From Escallonia rubra (lineage: Eukaryota > Streptophyta > Magnoliopsida > Escalloniales > Escalloniaceae): DNA of 64,000 nucleotides. The notes under the pieces are model-generated. The model made no database searches. It saw only the letters and a program-made list of their open reading frames with translations, and was not told where the DNA came from. Below are positions 22,854 to 36,400 of this stretch, piece by piece (the stretch's first letter is position 1; each line of letters opens with the position of its first letter). Location: the NCBI GenBank assembly GCA_033065855.1, contig JAVXUO010002935.1, positions 1,054,001 through 1,118,000 on the forward strand, given 5' to 3'. The position numbers and the translations under genes were made by a program.

Positions 22854-24030
22854 CTTGTGAGTTAGTGGCCGTTGGAACATGCCTCTGGAGTCTGGGACCA
22901 ATCTTGCAGCCAATTCTTTCGTCCATCCTAGTAGTTCACTTTGTTAAAGCTCTACTGCTTGTGGCTCCTCTTAAATGTTGACTTTATTGGTCTTGCTCGT
23001 GGATGAGAATGGGGCTGCTGCTCCATCTTTGCTGCCTAGATGCCCTGGGCTCACCTGTACATAATATTATATGATATATTACACTAAGGCTTGTAGAAAT
23101 CATTTCCTAGGATTTGTTCATCCCATCAGTTGATTTCCAGTTATCGTTTTCCTTTTCCATGTCTTTACCCTGCTTTGACGGAGTCCGGGGAACGCTGATG
23201 AACTGCAGTACGGTCATTTTACTTCCTCTCACCGAACCCTCCCCACTTTCCCGAGAGCACCTTGCCTACTCAATTCCTCTCCTAGGATTGTTATTTGAGA
23301 TTCACTTCAAAATTTACATGTACATTGAGACCACTGAAAAACAAGCTAAAACCCTAAAAACGAATGGAGACTCAAGGACCGAAAACTATGGCTCCCCTGC
23401 TAATTAAACACAAACACAATTTGTGTTTAAAAGGGAGGGAGAGTGGGGAAGCGAGGACCGGCTAATCCAAAGGACAAAGTCTCATGACCGGGTAATCCAA
23501 AGGAAGAAGAGTCTTCCCCTTGACATCAATATAACTTTATTCTGCAAGTCAGGTTGTTCAGAGTAGCTGGAATATTGTAAACATCAATCCCTTTGGTCAT
23601 CTTGAACTTCATAATCACTTTTAGTAAGGCCACCCCACCTAGTCTTCCTCACTCAACTCTTCTTCGTCTCTTGCCTTCCCGTCCCAGTTTCCACTACGGG
23701 TTGCACCACCTATGGCCACCACCACACTCCCTAGCACCTTACACCAAAACCATAACATCACACCAAACCACCACCACTTGCCTTTACCTCCCCCCACCCA
23801 TCGTTTTATATTCCTAAAACTCATATTTGTCCGTATTGACCATAGGCTGAGGCATTTGTCTGTTTAAGCGCACAACATTATTTTTCCAGTCATGTGACAA
23901 ATGGTTAGTGAACAAGCTGATTATATGTAACTAAAACTGTAAACCCCTCCTTCCCTCGGCCTGTTCTCTTGATCTTCCGCCGGTCGTGCCACCCACCATA
24001 ATACAGATTAAAGCAAAAAGTTACATGACA
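22854..24030. other. Intergenic region between convergent OTU and MIP2 genes
   Basis: This contains the OTU 3'UTR (probably the first few hundred bases) and the MIP2 3'UTR read from the other side. An open frame at 23,114-23,407 and Pro/His-rich frames near 23,593-23,824 show no recognisable family and I do not call them genes. Confidence 0.5.
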
Positions 24031-27000
24031 TCATCTAACAACAGTGTCCGGAAGCAATGACAAAGCAGATTTGATCCGATTCCCCAACCCGCCTTTCAAA
24101 ATGGAGATGGTATTTACTAAAGGCTCACAGCAGCTCAAGTTCTCCAAAGCCAATCCATCATCGTGTTCGGATACCTGGAGCTGCCTTTCCAAGTATTTTC
24201 TTAGACTAGCCCCTGCGACATTGATTAGGCTGAGAGACGGATTCGTGTGCATGAATTTCGTAACAAGAAATCCTGCAAGAATCTGCTGATCCGCCTTCAC
24301 AAGTTCTGATATAAAGCACGGGAAGAGGACGCTTTCAAAAATGAACAAGATGCCTTTCTCATTGCTTTCACGTCCGTCTGCTCCTCTACGCTTGAGAATC
24401 GATAATTCTGCCTCCTGACACTGGCGACAGAAATTCCCGACCATGTAGCAAAGACATGAGAAAGTGCTGCCAAGGGAAGACTTGGTGATGATAGTTGATA
24501 TGACTCCAGAGTATAAAACTAAAGTTAGGAACTCATGGTCCCTCCCAATCGTGTCCGATATGCTTCCCAGCTTCACTTTGTCTTCAACCGCTTCCAAACA
24601 CTGCACCTGCATTGCTTCATAAGGTAGTAACATGGACATCTTAAGAGCTACAAAGGAATCTACACCGATAAGAGTCTCGTTCAAGTTACAAGCACCATCT
24701 TCATCCAACAATATACCACTCATCTTTGTAATGGACTGATCGATCAATTTTAACACGTCTGTAAACCGAGAAGCCAGTACTAGTTTCTTAAGAATCTCCA
24801 GCCAACACAAATGCAAGGGATGAATTGAAAGGGTGTTTTCATTCTTGGTCTCCTTTTCAACAGGTTCTTCCGGGAAGCTTTCCCATCCCTCATCCCAATC
24901 ATCACTGCCCCAATTGTCTTTAGCATCAGATGATTCTGCAGATTTAGCCTCATCTCTCCCAGTAGTGAAGAGACCTTCCCACTCTCGTAAAATGGCTAGC
25001 AAAGCATCACAATGGCGTCCAGAAATGGCAGCCGCAGAGACTTTTAGGAAGCAAGAAACTGCTGATTCCACGGTCAGAAGATTATCGGGGGTGATCTCAA
25101 ATTTTGGTGAGATAGCCGACACTAGCTGTGACGATTTAAGGGCAACCAAAGTATTTGCAAACCTGGTAGTCGCATCTGTCACATTTGACACCCCATGATC
25201 AGAGAAATTGTCGCTGTTCGCAGTTGTACTTTGTAGACTGTCCCAGCCTTCCCATGGAAGAACATCAGCCTGTAGCTCGGTTGAAAAGGCCTTCAAATTT
25301 CTACCTTCAGCTGCAACAAATTGCATAAGCTCCAGCGCATAAACTCGAACTTGACTTGGCAGTTCCAAGTTATCAGAGAACTCAGCTATTCTAGCCCACA
25401 CTGCCTGCCTGACCCTCTTCAGTTCTTCCAAATCACCCTCCCTTTTACTCAAAGATGACACTAAGCGATGTAGATTCTCATGGACCACTGATCCAGAAGC
25501 CAAATCTCGTAAGATGGTTTCCAGTATACTTAAATAAAGATTAGGAAGATCCTGGATGCTATCAAAACATATTTGAGGGTCAGCGTTCATAGTTGAGCCA
25601 GGTGGGAACTGTGACACTGCTTCCGAATATACGTCTAATATGGCTTCAAATCGACAGTCCGAACGAATCATTGCTGTGCAAAAACTGGAGGTTTCAACAG
25701 CAATGTTACCTAAGAGACGGTGGTTAGCATAGCCTACAACAGTGCCCCAGCCCTGACTTGGTGAGACTTTCCCCTCCGTAACCAACCTCACAAAGACTTT
25801 AAGACATGCCATTAAAAACTTCGGAGAGATCTTTTCCTCCCGACCCTCATGTGCTACAAGCTCCTGCATGTCATCACTCAGTCTCAGCCAAAAATTCAAA
25901 AGCACTATGAGGCAGTCCTGCCATGTTGAGTCGCAAGAGATACTGTCAAATGAATCATTGACAGGTAGGAAACCTGTGAAGAATCGTGTCATCATGTCTG
26001 AAGCAGACGGATATGGAAGCACTCTGATATACTTTTTGCACATATCATAGCTGCGCTCAAGCTCATTAATTAAGCGATGAGTATTTTCAGGGCTTTGAAA
26101 ATGGGTTTCTTTGTTAACCCTAGCTTCCAAAGTGGTCATAAAACTGAGCACATGGTGTCTATAGACATCCTGCCATGATACAAGACCCGCAGATGGTGGA
26201 TCTCCACAAATGCTACCAAGGGTCTCCACCATTTTTGCCAACGCTTCCACACTAACTTCATCAACATGAGCATAAACTTCGCTGTTGAAGCACTCAAGAT
26301 TCAATCCTCGCAATCCAGAAATATTTTTGAAGTTCAGCTCCTTAATAAAAGATACCCTACTACATTCTTGCGCAATGATCTCGTATAAGTGACCTGACCC
26401 TGGATCCTGGTCAACTAATTTTTTGGTTTGTTCTAGGTGGAAGAAGCAGTCAGATAGCAGGCCATAAGCAAAAGAAAGACGCTGCTTCTGACGCCCGTCA
26501 ATTGCTGGGTACACAGAGAAGGAAATGGTATTGATGGCCTCTTCAGCACAACTAAGCAATTTGCCTTTAAATTCTGAAATCTCGGCCTCGATATCATCAA
26601 TGGCCCAAACTTCAGAAACAGAGATAGAACCAAGGTACTGCAGTAGCACCTGAAAAAGAAAACGTGAAATATTTAATCAAATTAGCATGCTTTTTTTTTT
26701 CCGAATTATGCTTAGAGATGCAGAAAACCCGCATACCTTGGTTTGATCCAAGCCGTAAGTAGATGCCAGTTTCATCAAATCCTTCAGTATTCGCTTATTC
26801 TCCAACTTTACTGATTCAGTGAGGGAGAAAACAACATTCTCCATATATCTGACGTCCCCTTTTAGAAAACGTGCAACTTCAACACCGGGAATTATTTGCT
26901 CCAACACCCTGGTGTGGTCCGCCACACGCCTTTGTTCTTCTAATTTCAATTTCCATTCTCTCCAAAATGAGGACTGTGCCTCATCAAGTTTGTCCCATTC

Positions 27001-30000
27001 ATCTAAATGCAGAGAGAGAAATAAATTGAGAAGCTACAATAACATGTAAAAGATGTAAAAACAATACTTAGCACATCCTGGGAGGAAGAAAGCCAGTACA
27101 AAGACAAGATCTCTCTGGTCCTGTTAATTCACCTGAACTGAGTGATGTATGTCTCTCCAGAAATTTCCTCAAAAGCAGTTCCCTCCGCTGATCAGGACCC
27201 TTACACTCAACTCCAGAGTTGTGTAACGAACTATAAATCATCCCAACATTCATAATGCTACAAATGTCGTCATAATCCTCCCTTGTTCTTACTTGCTCTT
27301 CTATTATTTCCACCCCGTGAAAGGCATCAAGAAGATTTAACAGAAAGGAGCAACCTAAAATGTCTCTCTCTTCAGTAGCAGGTGGTTTCATAATTGATTT
27401 TGCTACAACAGCAATTAAATCGTCTTTGGGAGCAAAATCATTCCTTGCCAACCAGGAAAGAATAACCAGCACAGCTCGTGTTCTCACACTAACACACAGC
27501 TTTCCTAACAATGAGCCTGCAATGAATTTCTTATCAATCTCAGCTTCTCGACTTAATTCAAGCAGCCATGGGAGCCACAGATCAGCAAAGGCCAAAAGCT
27601 TCCGATTCTCTCTGAGAAAATTCCAATCGGAACCAGACTCTGCAGAAAACTTGCTAGCAACAGAAAGTATATTATTTATGGTGTTTAAACGGACTTCTTG
27701 ATCATCCCGACCAATCCCATCAATTGCCCCAGACCACTCTCTTAGGTCAACTATATCTTGAGTACTATGCAGTGGATTTGAGATGATTGGGGAACCATCA
27801 ACTGAGTTTGGAGGATCTGTCCCTGTCAACGCCATTACAGTTTCGCATTGGTCTTGAATATCTAGATCTTTCCATGCATTTAGCAGCTCACCAATGGACT
27901 CATCATCACAATGACTCAAAGCAAAACCTAGAAGTTGCTTTCGAGAACTTATATCCATGTTTTCAAGTGCGGGCCCTCTTGCCAGAGCAGCACATAAGTC
28001 CCAAATGGGCCCATGTCCCTTTTTGGCCAAAACAAGACAGAGATCAAATGCCAGCTGTAGGTCTCCAGCAACTGCTGCTTCTCTTGCAATAGCTTCTTGA
28101 ACGGCGGAGATCTCATCCTGAGAGCTCAGGCCGAAAAGCTTAGCAATTTCAATAATTTCATCAACATTTAAATAAGCTCCAGCTTGACTTGTGATGGCCA
28201 GTTTAATGATCTCCATTGGATCTTTGTTTTGCCTAAATTGCAGAGGTAGAATGTTCACTCCAAGATTTGGAAGTTTATCAGTAAGCGCATCAATAATATC
28301 TGCCTCTGCCTTGATGTTTCTGCTGCTTGGAAAGATATTCAGACATTCCTTAGCCTTCCAGATCTGTTACAAGCCCCAGCAATTTGTTCAATGAAATTTT
28401 AAAAGCAACAAAGTGACAAAACACATATTGTTATAATATCAAAAACTGCTATAGGTGGATTAAGAAAAAGGATGAAAAGAAATTGCTAAACTGTGAAGTC
28501 AGTTTAGGTAAAATAAAAAAAAATTTAAAAACTAAAAAAATCGACAGTTCTGCATAGTAACGTAGAAAAGGATGGTGTCAGAAGATTCTAGTTTGACATG
28601 AAAACTATCAGAGCCAAAGGGCAAAATGTTTGTTTACCTTAACTGCCAAGCCTAAATCCTCTTACTACGACAGCTTGATGCCCTATGCTCGGGCATTTAT
28701 ATGCCAATGATTAGAGGCTAAACAAAATGTACATTGATTGTTAAACTGCATTCCTACATTAAGATGTGTAGCGCGTTTTATCGTAATTTCACAACTATGT
28801 AATAGAAGAACAATTAGAAATTGCCGATATCCCAACAGCAACAAGCTTGGCAACAGGGAATTCTAATAATTTAAGCACAACCTAGTTGCTTCAATCTGTC
28901 TGCTTCAATAAGCCCTGCGATATGTTCAAGTACCAACAGCGTGCATGTGACTGTGGAGCTGGTCCAGTTGTGTCTTATGTGGACTAAATGGAAAGAGAGG
29001 AACAAGAAAACTTTTAATGATGTGTAATTGCCGCCAGCATGCCCTAATTCTGGGCCTCCTAATTTTTCTGGCTTAAGTTGACTCAACCTTTGTAAACTTT
29101 ATTGATAAGTTCTGTATTGGCGTCAGGGAAATACTTAGGGCTGGCCATGTCATGGTTGTAGCGTTTAACTTACGCTCAGGCTAGGACCCTGTGCAGGGCT
29201 TTGAAGCTGTTTCCATGTTATATTTTTGTGTATTAGGGTTCCATCCCCACCCCGGCCCGGTAGGATCAGTATATTATAAGTTAGCTCCTCATAAGATGCG
29301 TGCTTTAAACAGCAGAAACACAGATGAAACAACATGAGAAGGCAATATATGCGGAAAAAGATGCCACTTTAAAAATAATCATAGACTGTCATACAACAGA
29401 ACCATGTTGAACTTACTTCTGAACAAGCAAGACTTGAAGCGGAGAAGAAAAACTCTCTTGCAGCTTGAATGACTAGATTTTCTGCCTTATCTGTTGCCAA
29501 AGCAACTGAACCAGTGCCTTTTAAGTAGTTCCTTGCAAGAGAAAATTTCCCGGCTTTAAGCAGTCCCCTGCAGAATTCCATCAACATATACTCTAGATCT
29601 AGAAAAGGAAATGCCTTTTCTTGCAAGGATTGCAAATCACGCCACATGTTTGCCCAATCATTGTCTGATCGGCCTGGCTGTTTACGGATAAATTTTGAAA
29701 GTATTAGACGAAGAATCTGCTTTACACTCTTGCCATCTTTATGTGCCGCCTGAAAGAAACTAATTGGTTTTGGGACCTGTGCACGAGCAAATACAAAAGT
29801 AAATAAGATATAAGCTCCTGCAATTATGTTCATGCATATCACTCGAGTCATTTACGTCTCTATTTCAGAAGCATCACAGTTATGCAAACACATAACCATG
29901 TCAAGTCATGGCACCCCCCACCACATACAACGCTAATAAAAAGAAGCAGGCTATCAGATTATAAACGAAGAAGAGGTAAAAGGTTCTGACACCATATGAT

Positions 30001-30377
30001 TATCTGCTCCTACCAGAAAATCAGTAGCCATTTTGACAGGCCTCTCAGCTTTAACAGAAAATGGCAGAGAAAAATTGATGGCAAGAGAAGTAAGGATCTT
30101 ACAAGTTATATTCATCACTTCCACACGCAATTAGAAGAATCACACACTACCATAATAAAGCTTGAAGAAGAAAGAGTAAAATCCCCAATTACTGCCCTTT
30201 CTCAATACCAGCAAGATCAGCAGGGTAAACTAGCGGTTCTTAAGAGAATCTTATTGACAGCCATCAATTTAAGCGCCATAAATGGGCCATGAAACCCCAA
30301 GTTGTCGATGATCACCCTCCTCACGCCAACTTCCATGACTTACTGATTTTAAAGAAAGAAATAGAGGTCATCCATTT

Positions 30378-30441
<64 letters not shown>

Positions 30442-33400
30442 TGGAGGCAGAAACCTTAGAACGCTACATAGAGGAATGAAATATACCGCGTGCTTGGGAA
30501 AAGCACAACACCAATCAGTTGATCCTGTTTTGGTTTTTTTCTTTTTTTTCCCTCCAAAGTGGAAAACGGTTCCTAATTTTAAGGGAATAAAAAAGGAACT
30601 TGCAACGAAAAATATGGTCTCTTTCATTCGTTTCTGTTTCTTTTTTCATTTTTTTGAACAGAGAAACGGGAAATGCTAATATATCATGTTGCCAAATGCC
30701 ACCGTAACTTCCACCAGTAGAAAAATTAACCAAAAAGAGAGAGGGAAAAAATAAAAAAAAAGGTCCACTCTCAATGTACATGAAAAGTTAGAACTCGTTT
30801 ACTGAACCGTTCCAGCTCCATCAACGGTCCAGATTAACCAATCTATCCCAGCTCTTCTTGTTCTCCAACATTCCCCACTTGTCAGAGCTGAGCAGCATTT
30901 TGATATTAAAAGCACATTGACAGAACTAGAAGCGCCCTTCTTGCAAAGATCAGAAGACTAAACATATATCTAATGGCAGATGTGTATGCTACATGAAAGG
31001 TCAGAATTAAAACTACCTTGAGAAGGATATAAAGGTTTTGTACTATGAAGCACAGACACGGGTGCAGGTGCAGATACGCGGAAACGGCATTTTCAAAAAA
31101 TATAGGATACGGGTGCGGCGGGGATACGGCAAATTTTATATATATATTTTTAACCATATATACTCAGTATTAATTTTTAAACAAACTAAAGACCATTGCA
31201 AACTCACAAAGCAATTAAGACAAAGCCAAGGAACCAACTGGATTGTCTTAGACAAGGACACAACCAATGTATCATATTTTTCGGAGCGAATTTTAGGCCC
31301 CAGATAGTATTACTTGTTCTAAAATCGCTTCTGCTACATATTATGGCAAACGTTACTAGGCCATCATATTTTTTGGAGCTAATTTTAAGCCCCAGATAGT
31401 ATTACTTGTTCTAAAATCGCTTCTGCTACATATTATGGCAAACGTTACTAGGCCATAATCATTTCTCACGTAATTATGGGTAACTGCAAAAGTCTTCCAC
31501 CTACTTACTATACTTGAATGCAAACCATTTTTCTTGACTTCCTTTTTGAGACCAAAGCCTCTTTATGGTAGCGTCAAACAAACTGGTGAGCTTTCTCTTT
31601 ATATGTTTGAGAAAAACAAACAAATCTAATCAGTGAGAAATTAAAAGATCAATTACACATAAAATACACTGCCTGGGAGGAAGACAGAAGTACAGACTGC
31701 TGCCGGTGGTCGCCCCTCCACCCCTCCCCCCCCCCCCCACAAACAGATCTGCTGGAGATAGTCGCCGGTGGTTGCAAGGGGTTGCCGGAGTGGCCGGTGG
31801 TCGTGGCTGGTCACCGCTGCTGCTCTCTCCCATCTTCAGATGAGAGATGAGATCCGTTCATTAGGTTGGTGTTACTTTTTTATTTACGTTTTGACCCAAA
31901 AAACTTATTTTCTATGTTTTGACCCCTGAAATTTCTTTTGAAAATTATGTTTTCAGGCCACAAGTATAAAATACTAACCCGACCCGTATCCTATCCGCAT
32001 CCAAACCGCACCCGATATTAAGGAAACAAAGAAAATAAAAGAACAATTCAGGGTGCACACCCGACCCCGGTGCTTCACCCCTTTTGAAGCACCCGTGCTT
32101 CATACGTTTTATATCTACGGATATTATGATAAGATACCAACTCAATACAAATGCAGTGGGATGGGAGCATTGAAAGCAGTAGATGCTGTCATTTCATGTC
32201 ATCATCGAAAGAATAAAGTAAATAAAGAACACCATTCCATACCCTATAACAAGATAGCAAGTTTCATAGTTAAGAAGCATCCAAACCTGGTAAAATGACA
32301 AAAGCCTTCCTGCTTCAATATGGCCTTCTGCGGTTTTAAGACTTCTCTTCAGGCCCTCAAACTTAGTATCTGTAAGGTACGAATGTCACACATTGCAGTC
32401 ATCAATGATAATTTTCATATCCAAGCTGATCATATGAAAAAGTTGTGAGACATAAATGTACAAGCACATAACTAACACACACACACACACATAGATAACT
32501 TGGTATTCCAGCTGTAAATTTACTAATAAATCACATGTTTATATTTTTTATTATATCCTTACCTGGATAAATTATGAAAACGTTGATGGTAAGATGCATA
32601 GTAATGCCTCAATGACTAGCGCAACAAAAGGGATGAAGTTGACAACATAAAGTTCCAACATATTTTACGACGAGTCATTTCCACAATTTTCAACTACCAA
32701 AGCTTCTTAAAGCACTTCCCAAGGAAATTGCTGAGTAATTCTACACCACCAAAACATCTACAGCCATTGGTTTACCGGGGCCACATAGTTTCTCCTCAGA
32801 GCCTAAAAGCACATGAGCAAGTTGAAAATTTAAGGCCATTTGAAGCTTAAAACCTACCACCAAACCTTTAACTTCCCATCCCAGAGGCCAGAGCTTAGTA
32901 GCACAAGCCCAACTCTCTTCTGTTCAAAATTAATTAACCACTTGCTCCTGTGTCCAGCATACTATGCATAATCAATAATGCTTCCGAAGTACTAAACTGA
33001 TAGTTCTTGCCCCTCGTGAGATGTTTTATGATGCAATGGTACGGCATATTCAAAGTTAGAGACACATGCACAAGTACAAAGCGTGCATCAGACATCAGAA
33101 TGACACCAATCAGAACTTTTTATTTCAACTAATCATGCAATTGTTGCTGGTGAATTATTATCATCGATATGGGATGGGTCAAGCACAAACACACACATTG
33201 CTTATGGATCTTCCTAGTTTCCAAATGTTTAGCCTTAATGTCAAACTTCAGAAGAAAACTAGAGGACTACAATTCATTCAGAAGGCATTGACACGCTTGA
33301 TTTTCCTCATATTTCAAGTCTTCTTTCTAAGGAAATACTGAAGTATTGAAGATATTGTAAAATTATTATTTGAACATACATGCATAGATATTCCAAAATC

Positions 33401-36400
33401 CTTTTTTGGTACAAAAAGTACGGGACATATAATGATCATTCAAGGAAAACGGGATCAAACTCGTAATGACGAACTTACCTTGTACTTGTGGAAGTTTAGA
33501 CAACATGGAGGCCATGGTACTCCACCTATCTGTAATGCTGCAAGAGTATATGCACTGCAGAGCACAATCAACCACTTCAGCCTCATTGTTGAAAAATCCA
33601 TTTCTTTCAACCTCCCTGCATCCTTCTTCAACTATGGTTGAGCAAATGTCTAATCTATTCTCCAAAGCAATCTCTTTCATCCATCTAACAAGAAATGAGA
33701 CAGTCGTCTTATCTACAGTGGAAAGGTTATCAATGAACCCATCTCCAGAAGGGGGGTCCGCCACGTGCAATCTTTTTTGCATGAATGGAATTGCTTTAGC
33801 ACGTAGCCTTTCCACCACATTTTCCTCACTCACCCCCCTAAGCATCAATTTAAACCTTTCGTAGTCAGTTAACTGTTCCCATGCACTAAGGCTCATGGAG
33901 AAATTCATCTCACCAGCATCACCATCAGAATAAATAAGCTGATGTAAGTAAGAGATATCCTCATGGAGTTGCTGCAGTTCACATATACCTTTGCGACAAG
34001 CAAAATCAACCAAGCACAGGCAGTTGTCTAGCTGCCCACTTAAAGTATCAATATCTCTAGCTCTCTGTTTATACCATATAAGAAGTTCATCACTTGATGG
34101 CCATAAGAACCCTATGGACTGCTTGACAATGGGTTCAGTTCTAATTTGAATACTTATGTCATGATTCTGAGGTATTTCCTTGATGAAACTTACCATCTTT
34201 TCACATTCAACCCAATCAGCGTCCCTCAAAGATATACTTGAAGGAGGTGCACACCCAGGAAGCAGCTGCCCATAAGTTTGAACTGGAACTGTTTCCGGAA
34301 TAGCAGCTAAAATTTCCAGCATAAAAGGATTCAGCGAATACGGATGGCGTTTGAAGAGAAGATTTAAGGCCCCAATTTTCCCACTTTCAGCAAGTGCTAC
34401 AGCAGCTTTATTGATCAGCAAAATGCGAAATTTGTTGTACTCCTGCACAGAAAACCTGCACAAGACTAAGTCAATAAGTAGCAAGTCAGTGGAAACCATT
34501 TGAAGAGTGGATACCTTCAAGAGAAAAAGCTACAGAGGAATTAACATGAAATGCAGTTTTTTGGCACACAAACAACCAGAAACGTTGTCAGAGAGTCGAG
34601 TTGATTTCAAAAAGAAAAACCTATGTGTTATAGTAAAGGGAAAAATGAAAGTAAAAGTAATTCGAAACTGAATAACCGTTTGCTCATTGATTATTCACTT
34701 TTTAACCAAATTCACAGATATTTCGTTTTTGACTCCAGTTTACTGCGATTCTGAGTCACTTCCAAGTAAGACCGCAAGTATGTAGCTTGACATTCGTTTT
34801 CCTCATAGCCACGTCAAGGGGGTAAGGGAAGAACTTGCTACTAGCTAGTATAAAACGATAAAAGAATGGTATAATTACCTGCCCATGTTTATTCCAAGAA
34901 AAGTCTCGAGCCTGTCCCTGAATTGCAATAACTTGAGTCTTGCCAAACGAAAATCCCAAATTACACTGCTTTGATCATCTTTTGATTCAGAAAATGTGTA
35001 CTGGTTTGTTACACGGAGCCCATAATCAAGTAAAGCCCTCACTGCATCTTCTGTTGGTCCAACTCTATTTACACATTCAGAAAGTACAAAGGCTTGATCT
35101 TTGATAGGTGACAGAAAAATATTTATCTCGTTTGCTCCTTGCCCAGAATGCAACCATTGTGACTTCAGCACTTCATCTTTATCCAATCTATGACGATCAG
35201 CAAACTCTAGAGCAGTCTGATACTTTCCACCACTAATAAATGCACCATACATCTCAGGAACAGATCTCTCCGAAAAAGATATCAAGCTCCAGTGAAGATT
35301 GGCAATGTCAAACTGATTATATTTATCCAGAATGAATGTCTCCATGAGATGTAAGTCACTTCCTGCCTTTATATGAGACGACTTGTAGCTTCCATCAGAT
35401 GATGTACTCTCTAGAAGAAAAAGACGTCCAGGAAACAGCTCTACTCGTTCTAATATGGGCGCGTTGTATACTGGATCACCCCCTGAAACTTTAACACCGT
35501 CAAGTACTCCAACCATGGCAACAGTACCACTCCTTTGAGCAACGGTAAGAATTTGGTCAGACCACCAAGTAAAGTCTGTTACATCTTCCAGATGTTGTTT
35601 TTGTCCGGATGAGTTGTGTCTTTCTTCACAAGAAATTTTTGAAAGAGAACCCTGCTCTTCATCCACCTTGAAAGTGACCAAGAAACCTCTTATATCTAAG
35701 GTGGCAACAAACTTCCCCCGCGGTGAGAATAGCACCTTTGGAGATGTAAATCGACCAACATAACCCTTCGGTTTAGAATATAAACCATCAACTTCAGTAG
35801 AAGACAATCGTGTAAGATCTTTGTTCCTACTTCTTTGCCAAATTGAAAGTATACTAGATCCTGGGAAGGAAAAAAGAAGGCTGATAAGTAGCTTATTGAG
35901 TTTCAGTAGGTAAAAGAAAGGCTTCAAGAAAACCTTGCAATTATGAGAGCATGTCAAAGGTCAACACTTTATCTCAACGTGATTGATTACAAAACAAACA
36001 TTTGAGAGAGATGAAGAGAGAACTTGACTCCAATGGCAAAAAGTCCAAAAGCATATTATACATCTTTATAGAGTGGAAACGGCATGTGTTGGGAACACCC
36101 GTGCTGTCCTACTAATCATTACTACATGAAGTTAACATCTTACCAATTGAAGCAATGTAAAAGCATGTGCCACTTGGCACTTATGAGGAAACTTTTAGAT
36201 TTTAAAGCAATCTAAAAGCATGTTTGCTCCCATCATTTTTTATTTTTTGTTTGTCCCTGAACACATATCAAAGTGAGCTAAGATAATAAACACTGGCATC
36301 ATCAAGACACGAGCGGTGCAGAACCAGCTCTCTGGAAGTTATGTGGCATTCAAAAAAAGTTGAAGATTGGTCAATGATCATCATGTGTATCTCAATGCTT

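Noticed and set aside
23593-23824. Pro/His-rich frame on + and Gly/Trp-rich frame on -
   Set aside because: ACC-rich low-complexity DNA in the region between the two convergent genes.
24044-25198. + strand open frames opposite the MIP2 last exon
   Set aside because: Antisense shadows of a well-supported 2.6-kb coding exon on the - strand; no family signature.
27360-28092. + strand open frames opposite MIP2 exon 10
   Set aside because: Antisense shadows of the coding exon 27,133-28,363.
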